NCBI GenBank assembly: GCA_963791885.1
Contig: CAWBUL010000006.1
Span: 186,001-250,000, forward strand
Length of the DNA: 64,000 nt
Direction: 5' to 3'
From: CAVSUZ01 sp963791885
GTDB taxonomy: Bacteria; Pseudomonadota; Alphaproteobacteria; Acetobacterales; Acetobacteraceae
The notes under the pieces are model-generated. The model made no database searches. It saw only the letters and a program-made list of their open reading frames with translations, and was not told the origin of the DNA. This document shows, piece by piece, positions 9,391-19,153 of the stretch (position 1 is its first letter; the number at the start of each line of letters is the position of its first letter). The position numbers and the translations under genes were made by a program.

Positions 9391-10252
9391 GAGGGTCTTA
9401 TGAACCTGCGGCCAGTATAGCTGCCTGCCTGAGCATGAAGCAGGCGAAGGCGACGATGTGCAAACCGGCCAGAGTGCTGGCATATCGCTCATAGTCCTTG
9501 ACCAGTCTCCTGCATCGGGTCGCCCATGCGAACGACCGTTCGACCACCCACCGCCTGGGCAGCAGCACGAAACCCCGTTTGGCCTCCGGCAATTTGACGA
9601 CTTCCAACGCAATGCCTCGCTGCTTGGCAGCTTCGGCCACCGTCTCTCCGGTGTAGCCCTGATCGACGTAGGCAAGGGTGACACTCTCGCCCGTCGCTTC
9701 CTGGATGGCGTCCGTGAGACGGCCGATCTCGGCACGATCATCGACGTTGGCGGGTGTGACGTGCAGGGCCAGCAGATGGCCAAGCGTATCGACGGCCATA
9801 TGTAATTTAGAACCACGCTTACGCTTGGCTCCATCGTAACCAGCACGTTGGCCGCTTTCGGGTGTCGAACGCAAGGTCCGGCTGTCGATGATCGCCGCGG
9901 TCGGCTCCGCCGCACGGCCGGCAGCAAGGCGCAGCACGGCACGCAGATCCTGCGCCAAGGTCTCGAAGCAGCCCGCCGCCAGCCAGCGCTGTGTCTGTTG
10001 ATACACTGTGAACCAGGGCGGGAGGTCATTCGGCATCGCTCGCCAGGCAATGCCATAGCGCACCACGTAACGCAGGCCATTGAACAGTTCGCGCAGCGAG
10101 TGCTCTCGTTGCATGGCGTCCTCACGCATCAGCGTCAGATACGGCACCACCAACGACCACTCTTCGTCAGACACGTCAGAGGGGTAGGGTTTACGGCGAG
10201 TCGGCATCCCCCTCTATTGGGGGACAGCCGCCGAAAAGTACATAACACCCTC
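9391..10252 (-). mobile_element. IS5-family insertion sequence
   Basis: 862 bp with inverted ends GAGGGTcTTATG and GAGGGTgTTATG, flanked by TA on each side within a CTAG context (CTA at 9388-9390, TAG at 10253-10255). It carries one transposase gene. It lies about 60 bp after the serine recombinase stop codon. Confidence 0.88.
9398..10207 (-). CDS. IS5-family transposase
   Basis: 269 residues, full length for the family and uninterrupted. It has an N-terminal DUF4096-like domain (YPSDVSDEEWSLVVPYLTLM), the DDE core with IIDSRTLRSTPESG, LAYVDQGYTGE, and the C-terminal signature RRWVVERSFAWATRCRRLVK. It catalyses cut-and-paste transposition of its own element. The stop codon lies 7 bases inside the left terminal repeat, so the gene fills the element. 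Confidence 0.92.
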   Translation of the reverse strand: MPTRRKPYPSDVSDEEWSLVVPYLTLMREDAMQREHSLRELFNGLRYVVRYGIAWRAMPNDLPPWFTVYQQTQRWLAAGCFETLAQDLRAVLRLAAGRAAEPTAAIIDSRTLRSTPESGQRAGYDGAKRKRGSKLHMAVDTLGHLLALHVTPANVDDRAEIGRLTDAIQEATGESVTLAYVDQGYTGETVAEAAKQRGIALEVVKLPEAKRGFVLLPRRWVVERSFAWATRCRRLVKDYERYASTLAGLHIVAFACFMLRQAAILAAGS

Positions 10253-10361
10253 TAGACCCGATCTGAATGCCAATGGTTGTCCGCTTTGCGCCCATGGCAG
10301 CCATAGCCGGTCATCGTACCTGTGCCCGAAAGCGGACGTCCGCAGTGGTGGGTAAATCAAA
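10253..10361. repeat. Intergenic gtccgctt/aagcggac inverted pair
   Basis: tgtccgcttt near 10278 pairs with gaaagcggac ending at 10336, about 40 bases apart, in non-coding DNA between two insertion sequences. A similar pair (aatgtccgct / agcggacatt) occurs at 14070-14170. This looks like a dispersed palindromic intergenic repeat. Confidence 0.4.
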
Positions 10362-12028
10362 CAGACCGTGTGAAAACCCCATGCTGATTCCGGCGCGACG
10401 CGCGCTACGCTAAAATCCCGACATGCCGCACATCACCGGCCATGACCGATCCCAGCTTCTGCTGTTGCCCGAATCCCTGGACGACTATGTCGGCCCCGAC
10501 AACCCGGTGCGCTTCATCGAGGCTTTTGTGGACGGGCTCGATCTTGCGGGCGCGGGCTTCGCGCGCGTCGAACCGAAGGAGACTGGCCGTCCAAGCTATC
10601 TCCCCGGCGATCTGCTCAAGCTCTATATCTACGGTTATCTGAACCGCATCCGCTCAAGCCGTCGGCTGGAAGCCGAGACCCACCGCAATGTCGAGGTGAT
10701 CTGGCTGCTGCGCCATCTCAAGCCGGACTTTAAGACCGTCGCCGACTTCCGCCGCGACAACCGCACGGCGTTCCGCCCAGTGTTCCGCCAGTTCGTGTTG
10801 CTGTGCAAGCAACTGGACCTGTTCGGCCGCGAGCTGCTGGCGGTGGATGGCACACGGATCAAGGCAGTCAACAACAAGGACCGCAATTTCACCCGTGCCT
10901 CGCTGACCGAGTTCATCAAGCTGGCGGATGAGAAGCTCGACGATTACCTTCAGCGCCTCGACCGGAGCGATGCTGCCGAGCGGGGGACAAGAGGCGCACG
11001 GGTCGAGAACCTGGCGGAGAAGATCGCTGCGGTTCGTCAGCGGCGCGAGCGCTGCAAGGCGATGCTGGCAGAGCTGGACCGGACTGGGGAGAACCAGATC
11101 TCGCTGACCGATCCCGACAGCCGTGCAATGGCAGCGCACACGCACGTTGCCGTTGGCTACAACGTGCAGATCGCGGTCGATATCAAGCATAAGCTGATCG
11201 TCGAGCAGCAGGTCACCAACCAGGTGGTCGATATGGGCCTGCTGACGGGGACCGCCGAACCGGCGAAGGAGATCCTCGGCGTCGAGACGATCGACGTCGT
11301 CGCCGACAAAGGTTATTTCAAGATCGAGGATATCGAGGCCTGCGAAAAGGCGGGCATGGTGCCCTATGTGCCGCGACCGCAGCGCGGTCCTTCGGTCAGG
11401 GAAGGTCTGTTCCGCAAGGACGAGTTCACGTATGAGGCGGAGACGGACAGCATGATCTGTCCCGCCGGGCAACGCCTTCACCCCTATTCATCATCGATGC
11501 TTCGCGGGCTGAAGAAGATCAATTATGCCAACCGTGCTGCCTGCCCCGATTGTGTCTTGCGGCCGCGATGCACGGGCAATCGGTTTCGCTCGGTATCACG
11601 ACTGGAGAATGAGGCGGTGTTGGACCGAATGGCGGCTCGGCTGGCGCAACGCCCAGACGTTCTTGACCGGCGCCGCGAGTTGGTCGAGCACCCATTCGGC
11701 ACGATCAAACAGTGGATGCATCAGGGTGCATTTCTGATGCGACGTCTGGAGAAGGTTCGAGCTGAGTTCAGCTTGACCGCGCTTGCCTACAACATCAGGC
11801 GGGTGCTCAATCTTGTCCCGTTCGATGCGTTGATGTTGGTGGTGAAGGTCGTGCCGGATTGAGACGCTCGGGAGGTCCCTTGCGGGACAAAAGCAACGAA
11901 CGGAGCCGCTCCCCGAGAGTCACAGCATGATTCCGGAGCAATCTGAAAGATCACACGATACCGCTCATCCATCTCGATCGGCCAAATCGGGATCGTCTTC
12001 GCCACGCAGCGCGTTTCCACACGGTCTG
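10362..12028 (+). mobile_element. IS1182-family insertion sequence
   Basis: 1667 bp. The left end cagaccgtgtgaaaacccc is mirrored by the right end, whose complement reads cagaccgtgtggaaacgc, giving about 17-bp imperfect inverted repeats. It contains one long transposase gene. About 165 bp of non-coding DNA follow the gene inside the element. Confidence 0.85.
10423..11862 (+). CDS. IS1182-family transposase
   Basis: 479 residues, complete. It has the IS1182 N-terminal pattern (PDNPVRFIEAFVDGLDL, YLPGDLLKLYIYGYLNRIRS), the first catalytic Asp in LLAVDGTRIKAVNNKD, the second in VVADKGYFKIEDIEACEKAG, a Cys cluster (MICPAGQRL, ACPDCVLRPRCTG) and the C-terminal E region (LVEHPFGTIKQWMHQGAFLM). It moves its own element. 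No frame damage is seen, so it may be active. Confidence 0.93.
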   Translation: MPHITGHDRSQLLLLPESLDDYVGPDNPVRFIEAFVDGLDLAGAGFARVEPKETGRPSYLPGDLLKLYIYGYLNRIRSSRRLEAETHRNVEVIWLLRHLKPDFKTVADFRRDNRTAFRPVFRQFVLLCKQLDLFGRELLAVDGTRIKAVNNKDRNFTRASLTEFIKLADEKLDDYLQRLDRSDAAERGTRGARVENLAEKIAAVRQRRERCKAMLAELDRTGENQISLTDPDSRAMAAHTHVAVGYNVQIAVDIKHKLIVEQQVTNQVVDMGLLTGTAEPAKEILGVETIDVVADKGYFKIEDIEACEKAGMVPYVPRPQRGPSVREGLFRKDEFTYEAETDSMICPAGQRLHPYSSSMLRGLKKINYANRAACPDCVLRPRCTGNRFRSVSRLENEAVLDRMAARLAQRPDVLDRRRELVEHPFGTIKQWMHQGAFLMRRLEKVRAEFSLTALAYNIRRVLNLVPFDALMLVVKVVPD

Positions 12029-12066
12029 CAAAGTTTATGCACCAGAGGGTCGCGTTCTTTTTCCGC

Positions 12067-12330
12067 TCAGCGTGTCTGGCGGCCAGCCTGTTTGCAAGCG
12101 CGCTTGTCCTGGCCAACAGCCCCCTCGTCCTGCCGGCAGTCCTGCCGGTCACCTCGGCGATCTGAGCGTCGGTTCATTCCGCTGGTTTGGGCAAGAATGA
12201 ATGAACTGGCGACCGATACCTCTGATGACTTGCCGAACTTGGTGACAGCTTCCGCGTTCTGCGAGATGGATACGCCAACGACCAGGCTGAAAATGAGGAT
12301 GGCTGATCTGGTAGTGAAGTTTCGAGTCAC
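12067..12330 (-). CDS. Small exported basic protein, unknown function
   Basis: 87 residues from GTG 12330, with ggaagga about 8 bases upstream. A signal peptide (RSAILIFSLVVGVSISQNAEA) precedes a short mature part rich in Arg, Asp, Gln and Cys (RRGDRQDCRQDEGAVGQDKR). It lies just outside the right end of the IS1182 element and its stop codon is about 38 bases from that end, so the C-terminus may have been altered by the insertion. I do not recognise a domain. The leader and ribosome site support a real gene. Confidence 0.5.
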   Translation of the reverse strand: MTRNFTTRSAILIFSLVVGVSISQNAEAVTKFGKSSEVSVASSFILAQTSGMNRRSDRRGDRQDCRQDEGAVGQDKRACKQAGRQTR

Positions 12331-12568
12331 GTCTTGATCCTTCCATTGCCGCGATTTTTTTGGTTCGGCCCGCGCAAGTTCTACCCAACCAAGTTTTCGG
12401 CCCTTGTCCCAATTTCTACGTCCTACATTCCGTGTCCGGTGTCACCTATTTTAACGGGGCAGGCCGGTTCGACCGCTATTTGGATATTCCCGACAAGAAC
12501 CGGACGTTCCGCTTTCGGCCCGATCCCGACTTACGCCAAGCGTCCGCCTTAATTGATACGTCTCCAGG

Positions 12569-12922
12569 TCAATTTGAAAATTGAACAGTGCCAGATTTAG
12601 TCCAAAATGCATCTCCGGCTGTTGCTATGTCATCCGTTGGGTTTGCTTTGCAGTAGTTGTCGATCCAACCAAAAATACCATCTGCATCGGTATTTATATT
12701 CACATTTTTGTTGGCATCCTCCGAAACCGTATCACCCGTCGCCGAGACGAAGCCCAGCACCCATTGCTCATCAGCAAGCGCTTGGTTAGCCTTCCGGTCG
12801 GCGGTCCAAGTCGCGCAACTTTCACTACCTCGTCCAAAATTGGTGAAATCCTTCCCCCAAGCCGGTGCGCCGCTTAGAGTCCCTGCCCCAACGAGCGCCA
12901 AAGCAACAAATAAAGCCCTCAT
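12569..12922 (-). CDS. Small periplasmic protein, Rap1a/HdeA-like
   Basis: 117 residues from ATG 12922, which has gggaggattcga directly upstream; the longer frame adds ten residues without a ribosome site. The signal peptide is ALFVALALVGAGTLSGAPAW. The mature part has two cysteines in the pattern ESCATWTADRKANQ and WIDNYCKANPTDDIATAGDA. This spacing resembles the small periplasmic Rap1a/Tai-type or HdeA-like helical family. In most genomes such proteins are uncharacterised, so a role in immunity or acid stress should not be assumed. It stands alone on this strand. Confidence 0.65.
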   Translation of the reverse strand: MRALFVALALVGAGTLSGAPAWGKDFTNFGRGSESCATWTADRKANQALADEQWVLGFVSATGDTVSEDANKNVNINTDADGIFGWIDNYCKANPTDDIATAGDAFWTKSGTVQFSN

Positions 12923-13050
12923 TCGAATCCTCCCATTGGTACTTGCTGTCATTGTAATTGAACAAAGGGTAGCTTGTCACCTGAAAGCGGCGTTACAGGG
13001 CGCTCTAAGCGGCGATCCGCGCGGGAGCGGGGTATCCCCAACATGGTTTA

Positions 13051-14012
13051 GTGTCCGTCCGGAGACTTCGTGAGTCAGATGAGTCGGTTATCGACGGAGG
13101 GTTGAACCGGCTCGATCGGGTGTGATTTGGTTGCGGCCTCGATTCGCGAGGAACCGATTTGGACGACGGAGAATCGCCATCGCTACGACCGTGACAAGCT
13201 GCGCTATCCAAGCGATCTGACCGAGGCGGAGTGGCAGCTGATCGCGCCGCTTATACCACCCGCCAAGCGTGGCGGTGGCAAGCGTACCGCCAACATGCGC
13301 GAAGTGGTCAACGGCGTAATGTATGTGCTGAGCACCGGCTGTCAGTGGCGCTACATCCCGAAAGACCTGCCGCCGCGCAGCACGGTGAATGGCTATTTCT
13401 GCCTGTGGGGCTGGAACGGCACGCTGGAGAAGATGCATCACGCGCTCTACGTGAAATGCCGCGAGCAGGCTGAGCGAGAGGCCAGCCCAACCGCCTGCAT
13501 CATCGACAGCCAGAGCGTGAAGAATGCGGAAAAAGGGGGCCATGCATCGATCCGAATGGCTTCGATGCCGGCAAGCTGATCAAGGGCAAGAAGCGCCATC
13601 TCCTGGTCGATACGCTGGGTCTGGTACTGCACGCCATAGTGACTGCCGCTGACGTTCAGGACCGTGACGGCGGCGTTCTGGTGATGTCCACCTTGTTCGG
13701 GCAGTTCCCGTTCCTGCGCAAGCTGTTCGCCGACAGCGCCTACGCGGGGCCAGTCTTCCAGCTTGGTGCCACCACGGCCTTGCAGAGTTTGTTGGTCGAA
13801 ATCATCAAGCGGAGCGACCATGTCAAAGGCTTCGTCGTTGAACCCAAACGCTGGATCGTCGAACCCACAATCGCCTGGCTCAACCGCTGTCGTCGCCTCA
13901 CCAAGGATTGGGAGAATCGCAATCACAATGCCCTCGCCTTCCTTCGCCTCGCCTCCATCCGCCTCATGCTAAGAAAGCTCTGTAATCCCTCATGAAGTCT
14001 CCGGACGGACTC
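13051..14012 (+). mobile_element. IS5-family element (IS427-like), copy A
   Basis: 962 bp. Left end gtgtccgtccggagacttc and right end (complement gagtccgtccggagacttc) form the inverted repeat. Flanks are TTA on the left and TCA on the right. Both fit a TNA target, but they do not match each other, so the flanks may have recombined or mutated. Related to 24079-25054. Confidence 0.85.
13127..13995 (+). CDS. IS5-family transposase, two frames joined by -1 frameshift (copy A)
   Basis: The first frame (13127-13579) holds the N-terminal domain (RYPSDLTEAEWQLIAPLIPP) and the first catalytic Asp (CIIDSQSVKNAEKGG). The second frame continues as IDPNGFDAGKLIKGKKRH and runs to 13995 with LFADSAYAGP and WIVEPTIAWLNRCRRL. 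The frames meet at aaaaaggggg near 13532, a run that suits programmed -1 slippage, and copy B has the same arrangement. A proline replaces the arginine that follows the catalytic Glu in copy B (VEP against VER), so this copy may be impaired. The start codon is uncertain. Confidence 0.8.
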
Positions 14013-14713
14013 TCAGGGGTAGGTTCACTCTGCGTCCGCACATGTAATTCTGTCGGGCCAGGGGCTGTAAATGTCCGCTATTCAAGATTTCAGCCTGAAA
14101 GCGGACGGGCCGCTTCCGGCCAATTCCGGTCAGCGAGGGCTTCCCTGCCAGCCGCTCGGAAGCGGACATTGCGATCTACGCCGTCGTCGGCCGAGATAGG
14201 CAGAACAGCAGTTCATCCCGTAACAGCCGATAGTGGTGGAAACTGACATAGAGGCCTGGAGCAGTCCTTGATCAGCGAGATCATGGGTACGCAGGCGGCG
14301 TGCTGTGTTTGACGCTGCTCGCCTCCAACGGGGATCAAGATGAGAAGGGGAGGAGCGTCGTGCGCTCACTCGAACATCGCTGCGCGCATTTCCATGCCTT
14401 CTGGCCTGTTGGTCAACCACAGCCGCCAGGGAGGTCGGTCCGAACGTGCCGGATTTGCCTTCGTTATCCGTATGCTTTTAAGCGGCTGACGGTCGGACTG
14501 ACCTGATCAGGTCGGTGACCGTGGAGGCTCCGATAAGCAGCGAGCCTTCCCCGACCCCGTGATCCGACAAGGATTGAGACACCAGAACCTGCCCGTCACG
14601 ACCCCGAGTTCACGGATCGAGAATTTCAGCAAGCCATCTTGTGTCCCATTCTGAATTCAATCTAGGATGCGTCCGCGAATGCAATCTGCCTGGACCCCCC
14701 CTTCGGAGGCTTA
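14013..14713. other. 701-bp gap, no supported gene; one palindromic repeat
   Basis: Only short open frames without ribosome sites occur. aatgtccgct at 14070-14079 pairs with agcggacatt at 14161-14170, like the pair near 10278. The last part contains the leader of the GntR gene with ggagg at 14705-14709. Confidence 0.5.
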
Positions 14714-15499
14714 ATGGCCGTCCATTCACAATCCGGAACTGCCCTGAGCGACGTAGTCGGCCAAAACGGCTCATTCCCGCCAGAGGCAGGTAACCTCGAC
14801 GATCAGATCTTCGTCCGGATCAAGACAATGATCGTGAATGGATCGTTGCTGCCCGGCGAACGCATCGTCCCGGAGCAACTCGCGCGGGAGATGGGGGTCA
14901 GCCGCACACCGCTGCTCAGTGCACTGAAGCGCCTTTCGCAAGAACGCCTGATCACCTGGCGTTCCCGACGCGGCGTGTTTGTTCGGCGACTCTCGAAGCG
15001 TGAACTCGCCATGATATTCGAAGTGCGGGAAGTCCTTGAGGGACTGGCTGCGCGGCGTGCCGCTGCCCTGATCATGCCGCAGCAACTCGAGCATTTGCGC
15101 AGTCTGTTTGCCGGAATTGATACGACCGACACGCCCGCCAACCGGCGCGCCTACTTGTCGAGGGATTACATGTTCCACGCCGGCATTCTCGAGATTGCCG
15201 GGAGCCCGCCGCTCACCGAAGCCACGCACTCGGTCAGTATCTTGGTGCTCGCGTTCGGAGCAGGCCTGATCAAGTCGATCGAGGATGGCCTGACGGAGCA
15301 TGGGGCCATCTTCGACGCATTGGAAAAGCGCGATCCGGAAGCCGCGGAAGCAGCGATGCGAGCGCACGTGCATCGCTCGGCGGTATGGCTACATCACGAA
15401 GCCGATCTGCTCGAAAGCTCGGAGGCTCCGTCTATCGGGATCTCGTTGAGAACCAAGGCCGAAGCACATGTCGATTTGGAACCTGCGGCCCGGGGGTAA
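14714..15499 (+). CDS. GntR/FadR-family regulator with FCD domain
   Basis: 261 residues from ATG 14714 with ggagg five bases upstream. The winged helix is at about 30-100 (DQIFVRIKTMIVNGSLLPGE, PEQLAREMGVSRTPLLSALK, RRGVFVRRLS). The helical FCD domain follows with likely metal-binding histidines in SRDYMFHAGILEIAG and MRAHVHRSAVWLHH. It stands 43 bases before the binding-protein gene on the same strand and is the obvious local regulator of the 15.5-26.2 kb uptake and catabolic operon. The effector is unknown, probably the transported compound or a breakdown product. Confidence 0.87.
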   Translation: MAVHSQSGTALSDVVGQNGSFPPEAGNLDDQIFVRIKTMIVNGSLLPGERIVPEQLAREMGVSRTPLLSALKRLSQERLITWRSRRGVFVRRLSKRELAMIFEVREVLEGLAARRAAALIMPQQLEHLRSLFAGIDTTDTPANRRAYLSRDYMFHAGILEIAGSPPLTEATHSVSILVLAFGAGLIKSIEDGLTEHGAIFDALEKRDPEAAEAAMRAHVHRSAVWLHHEADLLESSEAPSIGISLRTKAEAHVDLEPAARG

Positions 15500-15542
15500 C
15501 TGACCCCAGAACCGAAGTCAGGGAAGGAGCGAAACACGAACT

Positions 15543-17207
15543 ATGGTCAAAGTACCCCACAAAGCGCAACGCGATACGCCGGCTAAGCTGTCGCGGCGAC
15601 ATTTCATCGAAAGCGGTGCTGCTTTGGCAGCGCTGCCGCCTGCGTTGACCCTCGCCATGAGCGCTGGTGCGCCGAGCGCTGCGCGGGCCGCGAGGCCCCG
15701 GGCGTTGATCATCGTTCAGCAACCCGGCTCGCTGCGCACAGTTGATCCCGGCCGCGCTTCCGAAGTGGACGCCGCCGCGATCTGCCGGGCGCTCTACGAT
15801 TCGTTGTTGAGCCTGAACGGCGCCGATCCCGCACCTGGCTATGCAACCAACTGGACCGTCAGCCCGGACGGGTTGACCTATACCTTCGATCTCCATCCCG
15901 ATTGGAAATTCAGCGACGGCACGCAGGTCAAACCGGAGGATTACATCTTCTCCTGCATGCGCCAGCGCAACAACAAATCGGATGCGTCGTGGCTGCTCGG
16001 CAACGTCGCCTCGATGACCAAGAGCGGCCCCAATCAGATAACGATCGTGCTGAAGTCACTGGATGTGGATTTTCTGCGCCTGGTCCCGAACCCCAGCCTC
16101 GGTCTTACCAACGCTGCCGTTGTGCGCGCCCATGGTGGCACCGACGCCCCTGACGCTGCCACCACCGATACGGCCACCACGTGGCTCGATCAGCATTCGG
16201 TGGGCACCGGTCCCTTCATGATTGACCATTGGGATCGCGGCTCGGAAATGGTGCTGCGGGCAAACCCGTACTATTGGGGACGGAAGACGTTCGAGACGGT
16301 CGTGTTCCGCTTCGTGCAGGACCCGACAACGCAGCGGGACCTGCTGTTACGCGGCGACGCGCATATCGCGGTCAATCTCACGCCCGACCTAGCGGCTGAT
16401 CTGCAGAAGCGCGGGCCGTCCAGCAAGGTGGCCGTTGCGACTGTGCCGGCGCTCGGCATCGCCTATCTCGGTTTCGACGCCAAGGCTTCCGGCCCGATCG
16501 GGCAGCCGAAGGCCTGGGAAGCCATCCGCTCTGCCATCGACTATGAGGGGCTGAAGGACATTTATCTCGGCGGTGGTCAGCCGACCGGATCGATTGTGCC
16601 GCCGCAACTGCCGAATGCGCTGCCGGTGACAGAAGGCATGAAGCAGGACATTCCCAGGGCGAAGGCGGCGCTCGCCGCGCTCGGCCAACCGAACGGGTTC
16701 AGCTTCAAGCTGACCTATGGCGCGGACCAGATCATTCAGAATGTGCCGGCGACCGATGTCGCGCAGAAGGTGAAAGCGGATCTCGCCGCTATCGGAATTA
16801 CGGCTGATTTGATCGGCGAGCCTCTGACGCAGGAACTGACCGACTACCGCGCAGGCAAGCCCGAAGCCGTGCTGCATCTATGGGCCGTCGACTATCCCGG
16901 CTGGACCGACTTCCTGCCGAACTATGCTCCCGGCGGACACGTCGCCAAGCCGCGGCAGAACTGGACGCCCGATCTCTCACCGGAAGCCGCACAGATCGCC
17001 GAGCTCACGGCGAAGGCGATGTCCACCGTCGATCCCAAACAGCAACTGGAGCCGGCGCTGCAGGCGCAGCGCCTGATGAACGAGCATGGGCCCTATGCGT
17101 GGCTGTTCGAGACGAACTACCAGCTCGGCTACCGCACGGACGTGATCGAAACACTCGCGGTGGATCTGCTGACATTCTTCAACATCCCGGCCTGCAAGTT
17201 TGTCTAG
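15543..17207 (+). CDS. Peptide-type ABC transporter substrate-binding protein (family 5), Tat-type leader
   Basis: 554 residues with ggaaggag upstream of the ATG. A twin-arginine-like leader (LSRRHFIESGAALAALPPAL) precedes the mature protein, which suggests export in folded form. Family-5 features follow: NWTVSPDGLTYTFDLHPDWK, the VGTGPFMIDHWDRGSE motif, and NPYYWGRKTFETVVFRFVQD. These periplasmic proteins bind di- or oligopeptides, opines, glutathione or sugars. Only the class, not the ligand, can be read here. Two permeases and the fused ATPase follow immediately. Confidence 0.92.
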   Translation: MVKVPHKAQRDTPAKLSRRHFIESGAALAALPPALTLAMSAGAPSAARAARPRALIIVQQPGSLRTVDPGRASEVDAAAICRALYDSLLSLNGADPAPGYATNWTVSPDGLTYTFDLHPDWKFSDGTQVKPEDYIFSCMRQRNNKSDASWLLGNVASMTKSGPNQITIVLKSLDVDFLRLVPNPSLGLTNAAVVRAHGGTDAPDAATTDTATTWLDQHSVGTGPFMIDHWDRGSEMVLRANPYYWGRKTFETVVFRFVQDPTTQRDLLLRGDAHIAVNLTPDLAADLQKRGPSSKVAVATVPALGIAYLGFDAKASGPIGQPKAWEAIRSAIDYEGLKDIYLGGGQPTGSIVPPQLPNALPVTEGMKQDIPRAKAALAALGQPNGFSFKLTYGADQIIQNVPATDVAQKVKADLAAIGITADLIGEPLTQELTDYRAGKPEAVLHLWAVDYPGWTDFLPNYAPGGHVAKPRQNWTPDLSPEAAQIAELTAKAMSTVDPKQQLEPALQAQRLMNEHGPYAWLFETNYQLGYRTDVIETLAVDLLTFFNIPACKFV

Positions 17208-17234
17208 CTTCGTCGAGAACCGCGCGGACCGCCG

Positions 17235-18266
17235 ATGATCAAATACATTGTCCGCCGGCTGCTTCTGCTGATTCCGGTCCTGCTCGGGATGACGCTGATC
17301 TCCTTCGGCGTCACCAAGGCAATCCCCACTGACCCGATCATCGCCTCGATCTCGCAGGAGGCGGCGAACCATCCGGAGATCGTCGCCGCCTACCGCAAGG
17401 AATGGGGTCTCGATAAGCCTGTACCGGTGCAGTACGTCACCTATGTCTGGAACCTTCTGCGCGGCGACATGGGCGTGTCGATCTACACCCACCGTCCCGT
17501 TATTGATGACTTGCGTGACTACCTGCCGGCCACCGTCGAACTCGCGACGGTGACGATCATCATGAGCGTGATCCTGTCTCTGCCGCTCGGAATTCTTGCA
17601 GCCATGCAGCGCGGCAGGATCACCGACCTGGTCATCCGCGTGTTCACGCTGGCCGGCGTCGCCATGCCCATCTTCTGGCTGGCGCTTGTGCTGCTCGATA
17701 TTTTCTACCTTCACCTCGGCTGGGCGCCTGCGCCAGGGCGGCTCGATTACGCGCTCTCACCGCCGCCGGCGGTGACCGGATTCTACGTCGTCGACAGCCT
17801 GATCGCCGGCCAGTTCGAGACCGCTGCGAACGCACTATGGCATCTCGCTCTTCCCGCCTTCGTCCTCGCGACTTGGAGCGTCGGTCTGCTAACGCGCATG
17901 ACGCGGGCGAGCATGCTATCGGTGCTGCCGCAGGATTTTCTCCGCTTCGTGCGAAGCAAGGGAGCGTCGAACTTCTACGTGATCCGCCGGCATGCCGCGC
18001 CGAACGCCATGATCCCTGTCGTCACTGTGATCGGCTTGGCCTATGGAGATCTGCTCTCCGGGGCACTTCTCGTCGAAACAATCTTCGGCTGGCCGGGCAT
18101 CGGCCGATACGCCTTCAACGCCGCCGTCCATGTGGACTTTCCCGCGATCATCGGCGTCGCGCTGACGGTCGGCTTCATCTACACGATCGTCAATCTCGCT
18201 GTTGATATTGCTTACGCCCTACTCGATCCACGCGTGCGCGCGTCACTCACCGCGGTGCGTGCATGA
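17235..18266 (+). CDS. Peptide-type ABC transporter permease (DppB-like)
   Basis: 343 residues from ATG 17235, 27 bases after the binding protein. It opens with the classic DppB start (MIKYIVRRLLLLIPVLLGMT, the first membrane helix) and has about six transmembrane segments. The cytoplasmic coupling loop reads LRFVRSKGASNFYVIRRHAA, and GALLVETIFGWPGIGRYAFN is characteristic of the family. It forms half of the membrane channel together with the next protein. Its stop overlaps the next start by four bases. Confidence 0.93.
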   Translation: MIKYIVRRLLLLIPVLLGMTLISFGVTKAIPTDPIIASISQEAANHPEIVAAYRKEWGLDKPVPVQYVTYVWNLLRGDMGVSIYTHRPVIDDLRDYLPATVELATVTIIMSVILSLPLGILAAMQRGRITDLVIRVFTLAGVAMPIFWLALVLLDIFYLHLGWAPAPGRLDYALSPPPAVTGFYVVDSLIAGQFETAANALWHLALPAFVLATWSVGLLTRMTRASMLSVLPQDFLRFVRSKGASNFYVIRRHAAPNAMIPVVTVIGLAYGDLLSGALLVETIFGWPGIGRYAFNAAVHVDFPAIIGVALTVGFIYTIVNLAVDIAYALLDPRVRASLTAVRA

Positions 18267-19153
18267 GCGACACTCCAGTAACGGTTGCCACAACGTTTGT
18301 CGGCGCACCGAGGGACGGCGCCCTCTCAGCGGCCGCGAAGTGGCTGTCCAACGTCGAAATGACCATGGGCGTGGCGATCATTGTCATTTGGACAGTGTTG
18401 ATCGCCGCGGCGCCCCTGATTGCCCGGTTCGACCCGATTCAGCAGAATATTGTGGCACGGTTGCAGCCGCCCTCCGCTGTTCATTGGTTTGGCACCGATC
18501 AGCTTGGTCGTGACCTGTTCAGCCGCGTTCTCTACGGCGGGCGCGAGTCACTCCCGGCTGCCATCGTTGTCGTTGCCATTGGGTTTATCGTCGGCGTCAG
18601 TCTCGGCGCTATGGCGGGCTCCCGTCGGGGCGTCCTGGATGACGTGGTGATGCGGTTCACCGACATGATGATGGGATTTCCCCTCATCATACTGGCCATG
18701 GCAGTTGCGGCGGCACTCGGTGCGAGTTTGATGCACGGAATCATCGCGCTGGCGGCGGTCTGGTGGCCGCCCTACGTCCGGGTGTGCCGTGCCCTCGTGC
18801 TTGATCTCAACACGAAGGAATACGTCGTCGCCTCCCGCGCCGCCGGGCGAAAGCCCGCGGGCATCCTGCTGCGCGTCATTCTGCCCAACGCCTTGCCGGC
18901 ACTGCTGGTCATGGCAGCAATCGATATCGGCCGGGCCATCCTCAGCTTCGCCATCCTGGGCTTCCTCGGACTGGGCGCGCAGCCGCCGCAGCCGGAATGG
19001 GGGGCGATGGTGTCCACCGGCGCCACAGTCATGGATGACTGGTGGGTGGCAACCTTCCCCGCCATGCCCGTCCTGACGCTCGCCTTCGCATTCAACCTCA
19101 TCGGCGACTCGATCCGCGATGCCCTCGATCCGTGGGTGGGAGGACGTCGGTGA
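18263..19153 (+). CDS. Peptide-type ABC transporter permease (DppC-like)
   Basis: 296 residues, start overlapping the preceding stop (ATGA). An N-terminal helix is followed by the DppC loop VHWFGTDQLGRDLFSRVLYG and a five-helix permease domain. The coupling motif is ASRAAGRKPAGILLRVILPN, and ILGFLGLGAQPPQPEWGAMV is typical of the family. It pairs with the DppB-like subunit. Confidence 0.93.
   Translation: MSDTPVTVATTFVGAPRDGALSAAAKWLSNVEMTMGVAIIVIWTVLIAAAPLIARFDPIQQNIVARLQPPSAVHWFGTDQLGRDLFSRVLYGGRESLPAAIVVVAIGFIVGVSLGAMAGSRRGVLDDVVMRFTDMMMGFPLIILAMAVAAALGASLMHGIIALAAVWWPPYVRVCRALVLDLNTKEYVVASRAAGRKPAGILLRVILPNALPALLVMAAIDIGRAILSFAILGFLGLGAQPPQPEWGAMVSTGATVMDDWWVATFPAMPVLTLAFAFNLIGDSIRDALDPWVGGRR

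Noticed and set aside
14130..14420. 96-codon minus-strand frame in the 14.0-14.7 kb gap
   Set aside because: Ser/Arg-rich composition, no ribosome site, and it overlaps a palindromic repeat.
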